Assembly (NCBI RefSeq): GCF_000013765.1
Contig: NC_007954.1
Location: forward strand, 2,728,001-2,792,000
Length of the DNA: 64,000 bases
From: Shewanella denitrificans OS217
GTDB lineage: Bacteria; Pseudomonadota; Gammaproteobacteria; Enterobacterales; Shewanellaceae
Reading direction: 5' to 3'
In this document: piece by piece, positions 53,220 through 61,465 of the stretch
Layout: every line of letters begins with the position of its first letter
Position numbering within the stretch: position 1 is the first letter of the stretch
Position numbers and translations under genes: made by a program
Notes under the pieces: generated by a model
The model's database searches: none
Told to the model about the DNA's origin: nothing
The model's input: only the letters and a program-made list of their open reading frames with translations

Positions 53220-54788
53220 ATGCCTTTTTCCCCTCAACTGACAGCCTTGTCTTTGCCCCAAATCATTATTCTTTTCGCCATTGCGTTCCTTTCGTTACTC
53301 ATAGGCGCTTTATTAAATCAGAGGCTCACCCGCCAGCGCTGGGAACAAGTCAAAGCCGCACAGGAGCTCATTAATAAGCAAGTCAGTGATGCTGCCGCCG
53401 CCGTCACCGCCCACCAGCAAGATCTTATCGATGACAAAGACGACATGATAAAACATGCCCAGTCAAAGATTGAAGTACTCATTGCCCAAGTATCAAAAGT
53501 CGAGGCGCAGGCCGAGCGTGCCACCAGCCTTGAAACTCAATTGAGCGACACTCAGCGCAAATTGATGGAATCCCAATTGGCCTTATCTAAGTCCAATGCC
53601 ATGCAGCAAACGATCTTAATTAAGAGCCGCACCGAGCAAGAAGCACTGCAGGATAAAATTCGCCTGCTTGAAACCGCCGAAGCTAGGTTAACCGTCCAGT
53701 TTGAAAACTTAGCCAATCGCATCTTTGAAGAGCGCAGCGAAAATTTTAAACAGCAAAATGTCAGTCAAATAGACAGTGTACTTGGGCCACTAAAACAACA
53801 GCTTGAAGGATTCAGGCAGCAGATCAATGAATCTTATACTCATGAGCAATCTGAGCGCAGCGCCTTAAAACACCAGCTAACTCATTTGCATGAACTCAAC
53901 ATGAAAATGAGCCAAGATGCCGTCAACTTAACCAATGCACTTAAAGGTGACAACAAGCAACAAGGTAATTGGGGCGAAGTTATTCTTGAACGAGTACTGC
54001 AAGAGAGTGGCCTACGAGAAGGTCACGAGTACCAAACTCAGCAAGAGTTAAAAGATGACAACGGCAAACGCTTCAAACCCGATGTGATAGTGCATCTGCC
54101 GGAACAAAAAGATGTGGTTATCGATGCTAAAATGTCGCTCATCGCTTATGAGCGCTATTTTAATAGCAGTGATGAGAGCCACAAACAGCAAGCACTGAAA
54201 GAGCATGTCATTTCCATCAGGCAACATATTAAAGGCTTAAGTCAGAAGGATTATCACAAGCTGCATGGTCTTAAGAGCCTAGACTATGTGTTGATGTTTA
54301 TTCCCATCGAGCCCGCATTTTTATTAGCCATAGAGCATGATCCTAGCATAATCAATTTTGCCTTGGAGCAGAATATCATGCTGGTGAGTCCAACCAATTT
54401 ACTGGTGGCCCTTAGAACCATCAACAACATTTGGCGTTATGAATACCAAAATCAAAACGCCCAAACCATCGCCAAACAGGCCGCCAAAATGTACGATAAA
54501 TTCTGCGGTTTTATTGAAGATATGGACAAAGTGGGCCGTGCCTTAGAAGGCGCCGAAAAAAGTTACCAAAGTGCCATGGGTAAACTGTCTTCTGGCAAAG
54601 GGAACTTAGTGAGGCAAGCCCATTTAATGCAGAAGCTGGGAGTCGATACCAGTAAACAACTGGATAAACACAAAGTCAATTTAGCGCTGAGCGATCACTT
54701 AGATGATGAAAGCGATACTGAAGATGACAGCCAAGACCAAGAGCCTCATTCGCAGCACGCAAAGCTCAGCGCGGTAAGCATAAATTGA
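53220..54788 (+). CDS. rmuC: DNA recombination protein RmuC
   Basis: The product is about 522 residues. An N-terminal transmembrane helix (LPQIIILFAIAFLSLLIGALL region) is followed by a long coiled-coil (about 45-240) and the conserved RmuC domain, with NWGEVILERVLQESGL, VDAKMSL-type VIDAKMSLIAYERY, and FIPIEPAFLLA. Family members limit inversions at short repeats and have a nuclease-like fold. The tail is acidic. I prefer the ATG at 53220 because the TTG at 53136 has no ribosome site. The upstream gap of about 270 bases is AT-rich. Confidence 0.92.
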   Translation: MPFSPQLTALSLPQIIILFAIAFLSLLIGALLNQRLTRQRWEQVKAAQELINKQVSDAAAAVTAHQQDLIDDKDDMIKHAQSKIEVLIAQVSKVEAQAERATSLETQLSDTQRKLMESQLALSKSNAMQQTILIKSRTEQEALQDKIRLLETAEARLTVQFENLANRIFEERSENFKQQNVSQIDSVLGPLKQQLEGFRQQINESYTHEQSERSALKHQLTHLHELNMKMSQDAVNLTNALKGDNKQQGNWGEVILERVLQESGLREGHEYQTQQELKDDNGKRFKPDVIVHLPEQKDVVIDAKMSLIAYERYFNSSDESHKQQALKEHVISIRQHIKGLSQKDYHKLHGLKSLDYVLMFIPIEPAFLLAIEHDPSIINFALEQNIMLVSPTNLLVALRTINNIWRYEYQNQNAQTIAKQAAKMYDKFCGFIEDMDKVGRALEGAEKSYQSAMGKLSSGKGNLVRQAHLMQKLGVDTSKQLDKHKVNLALSDHLDDESDTEDDSQDQEPHSQHAKLSAVSIN

Positions 54789-54874
54789 GGGAAATAAAAA
54801 TCAAACAAATAAGCCGTTAAACTTGAATAAAGTAAACATTACAACAGCATACTGAGGCGGAGATTCTCGATTAA

Positions 54875-56797
54875 ATGCGCAACACACTCGTTACATCTTG
54901 TTTAACAGCTGCCAGCATGGCGCTAATTTTTTTCTCTCAAAGCTTGAGTGCTTACACTCAAGATCAACAAACCTATTTGGATGCCAGCCGCGCACTAGAA
55001 AACAAACAATACGGCCAATATCGCACCTTAAGAGCCAAACTCAATGACTACCCACTGGCGATGTATTTAGATTACAACGCCACCATGGCCGATACCCTCA
55101 AGTTGCCTGGTAAAAACGCCTTAATTGAAATAGAAAAATATAAAGGCAGCCCGCTGTACAATTCGGCCCGTTATCGTTATTTACTCACAGCAGGTAAAGC
55201 CCAAAGGTGGCGTGATTTTCTTGTCATCTCCCCTGACAGGCCCAATGATGTCCGCCTACAATGCTACTTCAACCTTGCCTTATACCATCAAGGGGACAAA
55301 AAAACGGCCTTTGAAGCAACCGATGAACTCTGGCTCTATGGCAAGTCTCGTCCAAACGAGTGCGATCCATTATTTGCGCTTTGGACTCAAGCAGGCCATC
55401 GCAGCCAAACCATGATCTGGTCCCGTATGCTGCTCAGCTTTAATGCTGGCCAACATGGCTTAGTGAGCTATTTAGCGCAAAAAATTACCCGCCATAAAAC
55501 CGAAGCCAACCTATTAGTCTCGGTTTATAAAGATCCCAACAGCTTAAGGCACACCCAAAGGTTCAGTAATAATGCCGCCATCTACGGTGATATTGTTGAA
55601 GCTGGGTTAAGAAAACTCGCCTTATCCAATATAAATCAAGCCATCAGCTTGTATAAAAAGTACCACAAACTTCACCGCTTTGGCCCTGAACAAGACGCTA
55701 GCTTGAATCATTACTTGGTACGCCGCGCCTTGATTTTTAAAGTTGAAAAACAGCGCAGTCATATCGATAGTATGCTGCCTAAGCTTAAATCTGATGAACT
55801 TTTTGGCATGCGTATGCGTTGGGCCATAGGTGAAAAAGATGATGCGACTGTGGCGAAATATTTAAACCTATTAAGCCCTGAAGGCAAGGCCGATCCACGC
55901 TGGCAATATTGGCAAATACGTATCACAGGCAAAACAGACGCTGCATTGGCCCAAACCCAAGCCAATATCTTAAGCCAAGAACGTAATTTCTATGGCTTCT
56001 ATGCGGCGCAATCTCTCAACGCTCCCTTGAGCATGAATGATGATGGCCTGGCATTTTCCTCTAACATGAAAACCAAACTCAACCAAGACTCTGGCCTTGC
56101 AAGGGTGAGTGAGCTGTTAGCCATTAAGCGTCCCCATGATGCACGCACCGAATGGATTTATCTGCTTCGCCGCCATGATAATCAGACTAAGGCAGAGTAC
56201 GGCTTATTGGCACTAGAAAACGGCTGGTACAACTTCAGTGTCGAGGCTAGCATTCAAGGGCAACAGTGGAACGCGCTCAATTTACGCTTCCCCCTCGCCG
56301 CACAAAAGTCATTTGCAAAAGCCAGCAAACATTTTGGGGTTAATATCGATGAAATTCGTGCAATTTCTCGTCGTGAGAGTGCTTTTTATCGCTTTGCCAC
56401 ATCCGGTGTCGGTGCCCGCGGCATGATGCAATTAATGCCAGCGACAGCCAAAGAAACCGCTCGTAAATACCGTTTACTCTATAATCAACCTAATGACCTG
56501 TATCGCGCCGACAATAACATCATGTTAGGCAGTGCCTATTACAGCCAAATTTTAAAACAATTTAACGGCAACAGGGTGCTGGCAACCGCGGCATATAACG
56601 CCGGGCCTCACAGGGTAAAACGCTGGTTAGCAGATTCAAAAGGCCAATTAGATGTGATGAGTTTTATTGAAACCATACCTTATACCGAAACTCGCGAATA
56701 TGTTCAGGCGGTATTGAGCTACCGCATGATCTACCAACAGTCTCATTCGCCAAATGCCAGCATGTTCACCACCTATGAGCGTGACTTTGCTTATTAG
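54875..56797 (+). CDS. slt: Soluble lytic murein transglycosylase
   Basis: This 640-residue protein has a signal peptide (cleavage near LSA, residue 26) and a long superhelical U/L domain. The C-terminal lysozyme-like domain has the catalytic Glu in RRESAF, then GARGMMQLMPATA and AAYNAGPHRVKRW. It cleaves peptidoglycan with 1,6-anhydroMurNAc formation in the periplasm. Length matches E. coli Slt70. A GGAG ribosome site is present but distant (about 12 bases). It is followed by a terminator. Confidence 0.94.
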   Translation: MRNTLVTSCLTAASMALIFFSQSLSAYTQDQQTYLDASRALENKQYGQYRTLRAKLNDYPLAMYLDYNATMADTLKLPGKNALIEIEKYKGSPLYNSARYRYLLTAGKAQRWRDFLVISPDRPNDVRLQCYFNLALYHQGDKKTAFEATDELWLYGKSRPNECDPLFALWTQAGHRSQTMIWSRMLLSFNAGQHGLVSYLAQKITRHKTEANLLVSVYKDPNSLRHTQRFSNNAAIYGDIVEAGLRKLALSNINQAISLYKKYHKLHRFGPEQDASLNHYLVRRALIFKVEKQRSHIDSMLPKLKSDELFGMRMRWAIGEKDDATVAKYLNLLSPEGKADPRWQYWQIRITGKTDAALAQTQANILSQERNFYGFYAAQSLNAPLSMNDDGLAFSSNMKTKLNQDSGLARVSELLAIKRPHDARTEWIYLLRRHDNQTKAEYGLLALENGWYNFSVEASIQGQQWNALNLRFPLAAQKSFAKASKHFGVNIDEIRAISRRESAFYRFATSGVGARGMMQLMPATAKETARKYRLLYNQPNDLYRADNNIMLGSAYYSQILKQFNGNRVLATAAYNAGPHRVKRWLADSKGQLDVMSFIETIPYTETREYVQAVLSYRMIYQQSHSPNASMFTTYERDFAY

Positions 56798-56864
56798 CCT
56801 AAGCTAAGTGTAAGAATAATAACCAATATGCACCCTAGGGAAAAAGCGAAGGATTAATCATTAT

Positions 56865-56889
56865 TTAAGGGCATGAGAATGCCCTTTTT
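56865..56889 (+). terminator. Rho-independent terminator after slt
   Basis: An 8-bp stem AAGGGCAT/ATGCCCTT with GAGA tetraloop is followed by a T run. Confidence 0.9.
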
Positions 56890-56918
56890 CATCGAAAAAC
56901 ACACAATAGGGGTTTGCC

Positions 56919-57878
56919 GTGACGCCACAGATGACAACTCAATCCCAGCAGGATAGCCAGACCTCAATGCACTCCTTAAGAGGCAAGGTGTCACAGGTAT
57001 TATCCCAACTCGAGCAGGTATTATTGGGTAAACCCGAGCAAATCAAACTGGCATTAGCCTGTATCTTGGCCCGTGGCCACTTACTCATCGAAGACTTGCC
57101 CGGCATGGGAAAAACCAGCCTATCTCAAGCCCTGGCTAACACCTTAGGCATGAGCTATCAGCGCATTCAATTTACCAGTGACATGCTGCCGGCCGACATC
57201 TTAGGCGTGTCCATTTTCGATAAAGCGAAAAATCAGTTTGTGTTCCACAAAGGACCTGTGTTTAACCAAATGTTGTTGGCCGATGAAATCAACCGTGCCA
57301 GTCCCAAGACCCAAAGTGCCTTACTTGAAGCCATGGCCGAGCAACAAATCACCTTAGATGGTGTGACTCATGCGCTGCCCGTGCCCTTCTTTGTGGTGGC
57401 AACCCAAAATCCCACCGAGCAATCGGGGACCTTCCCTTTGCCTGAATCCCAGTTAGACAGATTTATGATGCGCATTTCCTTAGGTTACCCAAGTCATGAT
57501 GCCCAGCTCAACATGCTGAAAGGCCAAGCACTAAAAACCCAAGACTTACGTCCTTGTATCAGCCCTGATGAATTGCAAATGCTGCAATCTGAGGTCCGTA
57601 AGGTGAGTGCTTCGGATGCGCTGCTTAACTACTTGATTGCTTTAGTCGATTATTCTCGTCAACATGCCGATGCCGCAGGTTTGTCCCCAAGAGCCAGCCT
57701 CGCCTTGCTGCAGGCAGCCAAAGCTTGGGCGTATATCGATGAACGCCATTATCTGCTCCCAGAAGACATTCAAGCTGTGTTTAGCGCTGTGGCCGAGCAT
57801 AGAATTCGCACCAGCCACTTAGCCGTCGGCCAAACCTTAGCCGATATAATTCTTGCTAGCGTCAATCCCATAAGTTAA
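56919..57878 (+). CDS. MoxR-type AAA+ ATPase
   Basis: This 319-residue protein has Walker A GMGKTSLS (about 63-70), Walker B LLADEIN (about 124-130), sensor NPTEQSGTFPLPE and the ARDR-like LDRFMMR region. MoxR ATPases act as chaperones for metal or cofactor insertion or membrane-protein assembly. The start is GTG at 56919 with AGGGG upstream; an ATG at 56931 is possible. It heads a moxR-DUF58-transglutaminase operon. Confidence 0.92.
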   Translation: MTPQMTTQSQQDSQTSMHSLRGKVSQVLSQLEQVLLGKPEQIKLALACILARGHLLIEDLPGMGKTSLSQALANTLGMSYQRIQFTSDMLPADILGVSIFDKAKNQFVFHKGPVFNQMLLADEINRASPKTQSALLEAMAEQQITLDGVTHALPVPFFVVATQNPTEQSGTFPLPESQLDRFMMRISLGYPSHDAQLNMLKGQALKTQDLRPCISPDELQMLQSEVRKVSASDALLNYLIALVDYSRQHADAAGLSPRASLALLQAAKAWAYIDERHYLLPEDIQAVFSAVAEHRIRTSHLAVGQTLADIILASVNPIS

Positions 57879-57929
57879 GCCGTAAAAAGCTTCATTCAGC
57901 GATTTTGACTCACTGATGATGGAGGGCAT

Positions 57930-59183
57930 ATGAAACAGACACAAGCCGCTGCTTTTGATGGATTAGCCCAGCCACGGCCGCATTTTTTACAGCGCCTTAT
58001 TCCCCTGGGTTTACGCCTTCGCTGGCAGACGTGGCTGGCAAAACGCATTCCTGCCAGTCGCCAATTTACTTTAAGCCACAAAAGTATTTTTATTCTGCCC
58101 AGCGCCTTTGGTTTAGCCTGGATTGGGCTTATTTTATTGCTGTATTTATTTGGCACTAACTACCAAAACAACCTCATCATCGGCCTGAGTCTACTACTGG
58201 CAAGCCTATTTCAAACCTGCATCATTTACAGTTACAAAAATTTGGCAGGCCTTAGATTAAGCGCCAAAAAAAATCCGCAGATCTACGCGGGTGACACCGC
58301 AAGCTTTGCCGTGGAGCTCAGCCATCAGAGTAGCCAACTTAATATGAGTTCCGCCGCTAATCATGCTGTCGATGCCGGGGGGCACACATGGTTAAAGGAT
58401 GCTAGCCGACATCAACAAATTTGCCTGCGTTTTGCAGGGCAACATCATGTCAGAATTAAACAAGTACGCAGTGAGAAGCTCGCTTATGTCCCCTATGATA
58501 ACAGCCGCCGTGGCCGCTTAATTCCAGGTCGAATCACAGTTGAATCATACTTTCCCCTAGGCTTATGCCGCACTTGGTCTTATGTGGATTTAGATTTACA
58601 ACAAATCATTTTTGCCAAGCCAAAACACGATGAAATAATCTTAAGTGCTGCAGAGAAAGAGGCAAAAGAAGATGAGCATGGCCAGCAACGCGCTGGGATC
58701 AATGAATTTAATGAACTGAGAGCCTATGTGCCAGGAGAATCCTTAAAACAAGTGGCATGGAAACAATGGGCTCAAGGTAAGGGGTTATTGACCAAAACCT
58801 TTTCTCAACCTCAAGGCAAACCACTTTGGCTGCTGCTGGCACAAATCCCAGGACAAGACTTCGAAGACAGGCTCAGTAAGCTCGCCTGGCAAGTGGATGA
58901 ACTAAGCCAGCGCCAGCAAGTTTTTGGCCTAGTGCTGGATAACAATCACACCATCAAACAAGACACAGGTGATAAACACAGAATCGCGTGTCAGCAAGCC
59001 ATAGCCCTATTTCAAACAGAAAGGGGTCAAACTAAGGGGCTTCAAACACAGGATTTTCAGCCACAAGCAAAAAACTCAGTGCCATCGAGCTCAACATCTC
59101 ACGCAAGTTTAAGCAGCGCCGCCGATACCTTCATGAAAAAGCTGCGCAATATTGCTAAAAAGGGCGTGAAGAATGCAGGATAA
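57930..59183 (+). CDS. DUF58 domain membrane protein
   Basis: This 417-residue protein has two N-terminal membrane helices (about 45-95) and a C-terminal DUF58/vWA-like domain, with RRGRLIPGRITVESYFPLGLCRTW and GINEFNELRAYVPGESLKQVAWKQWA. A GGAGG site lies just before the ATG. Its last 11 bases overlap the next gene, so translation is coupled. DUF58 proteins almost always accompany MoxR and a transglutaminase; their function is unknown. Confidence 0.92.
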   Translation: MKQTQAAAFDGLAQPRPHFLQRLIPLGLRLRWQTWLAKRIPASRQFTLSHKSIFILPSAFGLAWIGLILLLYLFGTNYQNNLIIGLSLLLASLFQTCIIYSYKNLAGLRLSAKKNPQIYAGDTASFAVELSHQSSQLNMSSAANHAVDAGGHTWLKDASRHQQICLRFAGQHHVRIKQVRSEKLAYVPYDNSRRGRLIPGRITVESYFPLGLCRTWSYVDLDLQQIIFAKPKHDEIILSAAEKEAKEDEHGQQRAGINEFNELRAYVPGESLKQVAWKQWAQGKGLLTKTFSQPQGKPLWLLLAQIPGQDFEDRLSKLAWQVDELSQRQQVFGLVLDNNHTIKQDTGDKHRIACQQAIALFQTERGQTKGLQTQDFQPQAKNSVPSSSTSHASLSSAADTFMKKLRNIAKKGVKNAG

Positions 59184-61365
59184 TTTTGACAGCCACATCG
59201 GCAGATCCACCCTGTTCTGGCTACTGCTGACCAATCTTGCCATCTTGAGTCCACTGTTTGATAAAATCATGCCTTGGAGCATAGGCATTTGCGCCATTTG
59301 CTTTTTATGGCGAGTGGGGATTTATTTTGGACGCGTTGCAGCGCCGCCTAAACTTCTGGTAACCTCGCTCGCCATTGGCGCCGCCACCACCTTAGCCTTG
59401 GTCGCCAGTCAGATTGGCGCCCTCAATGCACTGGTCAACCTATTACTGCTGGGTTATGCACTTAAATACATAGAGATGCGGCAAGTCCGCGACGTTAAAG
59501 TCTTAGTGCTAGTGGGCTACTTCCTGATTGGCTTTAGCCTGTTAGAATACAACTCAATCCTCAATACCTTGCACTTGCTGTTAGTGAGCACCATCAACAC
59601 TTGCGTGCTTATCAGCCTGTATCAAGAGCAAAGTCAGCCAGCGATGGAAAGCCTCCCCGAGAGCCGCGACAATGTAAGAATGACTAGAACCAAATCTAGC
59701 CTGCTCAATCTTTCTCAGTTCAAGTTCAGTCTTAAGCTGCTAGCTCAAAGCTTGCCACTGGCATTAATACTGTTCGTGGTATTTCCAAGATTGCCCCCCT
59801 TGTGGCTAATGCCCAGTATGGACAATGCCAGAACCGGCCTGAGTAACGAAATGGCGTTTGGGGATATTAGTAAACTTACCCGCTCGGCTGAACTGGCCTT
59901 TAGGGTGGGTTTTGATAGCAAGTCCCAAGGCCGACTAGCCAATCAGGATTTGTATTGGCGCACCTTAGTGTTAGATGAATATGACGGTGAAACTTGGCGG
60001 CAACACCCCAGTATGCAAGCCATACAAACCTTAGTCAGGCAAGTGAAACCCACCCAGCCAACGCCTGATCTTCAAGGACAGAATAACAAATCAATAGCCT
60101 ATAACATCATCAGTGAGCCCAGTTATCAAAAATGGCTCTATGGCTTAGATGTCGCCACCAGTGACGATCCTAAACTCACCATGCTACCGGATCATCGTCT
60201 CTATGCCTTAAACGACATCACCCAGCGCTTTAGTTATGCTGTGGTGTCCTACCCCAATGCCGTGATGGACAGAGAATTATCTAAAACCATCGCCTCCATC
60301 AGCCTGCAATTGCCTAAAGGATTAAATCCACAAACCTTAGCCTTAGCGGCGCAGTTTAAACGCAACTACCCCGAGCCTAAGGACAGACTCGCCGCCATGA
60401 TGGGTTATTTTAATCGCCAAGCCTTCTTCTATACCTTGTCACCGCCCTCCCTTGGCAAGCAGCAAGTGGATGATTTTCTGTTTAACAATAAAGCGGGGTT
60501 TTGCGCCCATTACGCCTCGGCGCTGGTTTATATGGCAAGGGCGACAGGACTTCCCGCCCGCGTAGTGACAGGCTATCAAGGCGGCGAATATAATCCCGAG
60601 GCGGGTTATTACAGTGTGTATCAATACATGGCTCATGCTTGGGCCGAAGTCTGGCTAGAGGGCCAAGGTTGGCAGCGTTTTGATCCCACTGCCATGATAG
60701 CCCCTGAGCGCATTCTCGATGGTTTTGATGCAAGTTTTGATGGCGCCTCTAGCTACTTATCGGACACACTGTTTACCAGCCTACGCTTTAAGCACACGCC
60801 TTGGCTTAATGAGCTCAGGTACAAGCTTGCAAGTCTAGATTATTACTGGAGTCTGTGGGTCTTAGGCTTTGATGAGACTAAAAAGCAGCAAGTGTTAGAC
60901 AAGCTTTTTGGTGATATCAGCCTAAGTCAGCTGGCGATGATTATCTTAGGGCTAAGTAGCATCATCTTGCTTCTCATCGCTTATTCTGCCGGATTATTGC
61001 ATTTCTCCTTTGAGGATAAGCTTAATCGACGCTACCTCAGTATTTGTCAGCGGCTGATTAACAAAGGACTTGTCGAGACTAAAGCTCAAGTTAATTCCCA
61101 AGCGCCATTGGCACCTATTGCGCCAATGGCTCCTATTACGCCGATGACTCCTATTACGCCGATGGCACCGCCCCAGCGCTTTGCCGCAGAAATTGCCCCT
61201 AAGCTAATTCAATTCAGCCCCAAACTTGCCAAACAGTTTGCCGGTTTCAGTGAGCTTTATATTGCGCTTAAATATCAAGACTTGCCGCCAAAACAGCACA
61301 GACTTAAGCAAAAACGCTTCCACGCCTTGTACCGCAAGCTAAGATTTGGGCTTTTAGTTAACTAA
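59173..61365 (+). CDS. Transglutaminase-like membrane protein TgpA family (DUF3488)
   Basis: The product is 730 residues. N-terminal transmembrane helices precede a periplasmic transglutaminase domain. The catalytic Cys is in KAGFCAHYASALVYMARATG, His in AHAWAEVWL, and Asp in QRFDPTAM. One more helix follows near 590, then a cytoplasmic tail with an 18-bp DNA repeat encoding API/MAPITPM units. The related Pseudomonas TgpA is essential. It completes the moxR-DUF58 operon; substrate unknown. Confidence 0.92.
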   Translation: MQDNFDSHIGRSTLFWLLLTNLAILSPLFDKIMPWSIGICAICFLWRVGIYFGRVAAPPKLLVTSLAIGAATTLALVASQIGALNALVNLLLLGYALKYIEMRQVRDVKVLVLVGYFLIGFSLLEYNSILNTLHLLLVSTINTCVLISLYQEQSQPAMESLPESRDNVRMTRTKSSLLNLSQFKFSLKLLAQSLPLALILFVVFPRLPPLWLMPSMDNARTGLSNEMAFGDISKLTRSAELAFRVGFDSKSQGRLANQDLYWRTLVLDEYDGETWRQHPSMQAIQTLVRQVKPTQPTPDLQGQNNKSIAYNIISEPSYQKWLYGLDVATSDDPKLTMLPDHRLYALNDITQRFSYAVVSYPNAVMDRELSKTIASISLQLPKGLNPQTLALAAQFKRNYPEPKDRLAAMMGYFNRQAFFYTLSPPSLGKQQVDDFLFNNKAGFCAHYASALVYMARATGLPARVVTGYQGGEYNPEAGYYSVYQYMAHAWAEVWLEGQGWQRFDPTAMIAPERILDGFDASFDGASSYLSDTLFTSLRFKHTPWLNELRYKLASLDYYWSLWVLGFDETKKQQVLDKLFGDISLSQLAMIILGLSSIILLLIAYSAGLLHFSFEDKLNRRYLSICQRLINKGLVETKAQVNSQAPLAPIAPMAPITPMTPITPMAPPQRFAAEIAPKLIQFSPKLAKQFAGFSELYIALKYQDLPPKQHRLKQKRFHALYRKLRFGLLVN
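61102..61170. repeat. In-frame 18-bp repeats in transglutaminase gene
   Basis: Three full and one partial copies of gCGCCrATGrCTCCTATT (starting 61102, 61120, 61138, 61156) encode a Pro/Met/Ile-rich linker. Confidence 0.8.
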
Positions 61366-61465
61366 CCTCTCCATTAATACGGGTTATCACGCCTTTAAGA
61401 TTGAACCTTATAAGTCAACCACATAGAATAAAGCCAACTTAAGTTTTCGGCTAACTGGATGCACC

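Noticed and set aside
59745..60733. Several minus-strand frames of 60-85 codons in the transglutaminase gene
   Set aside because: They overlap a well-supported coding gene with clear catalytic motifs and lack ribosome sites.
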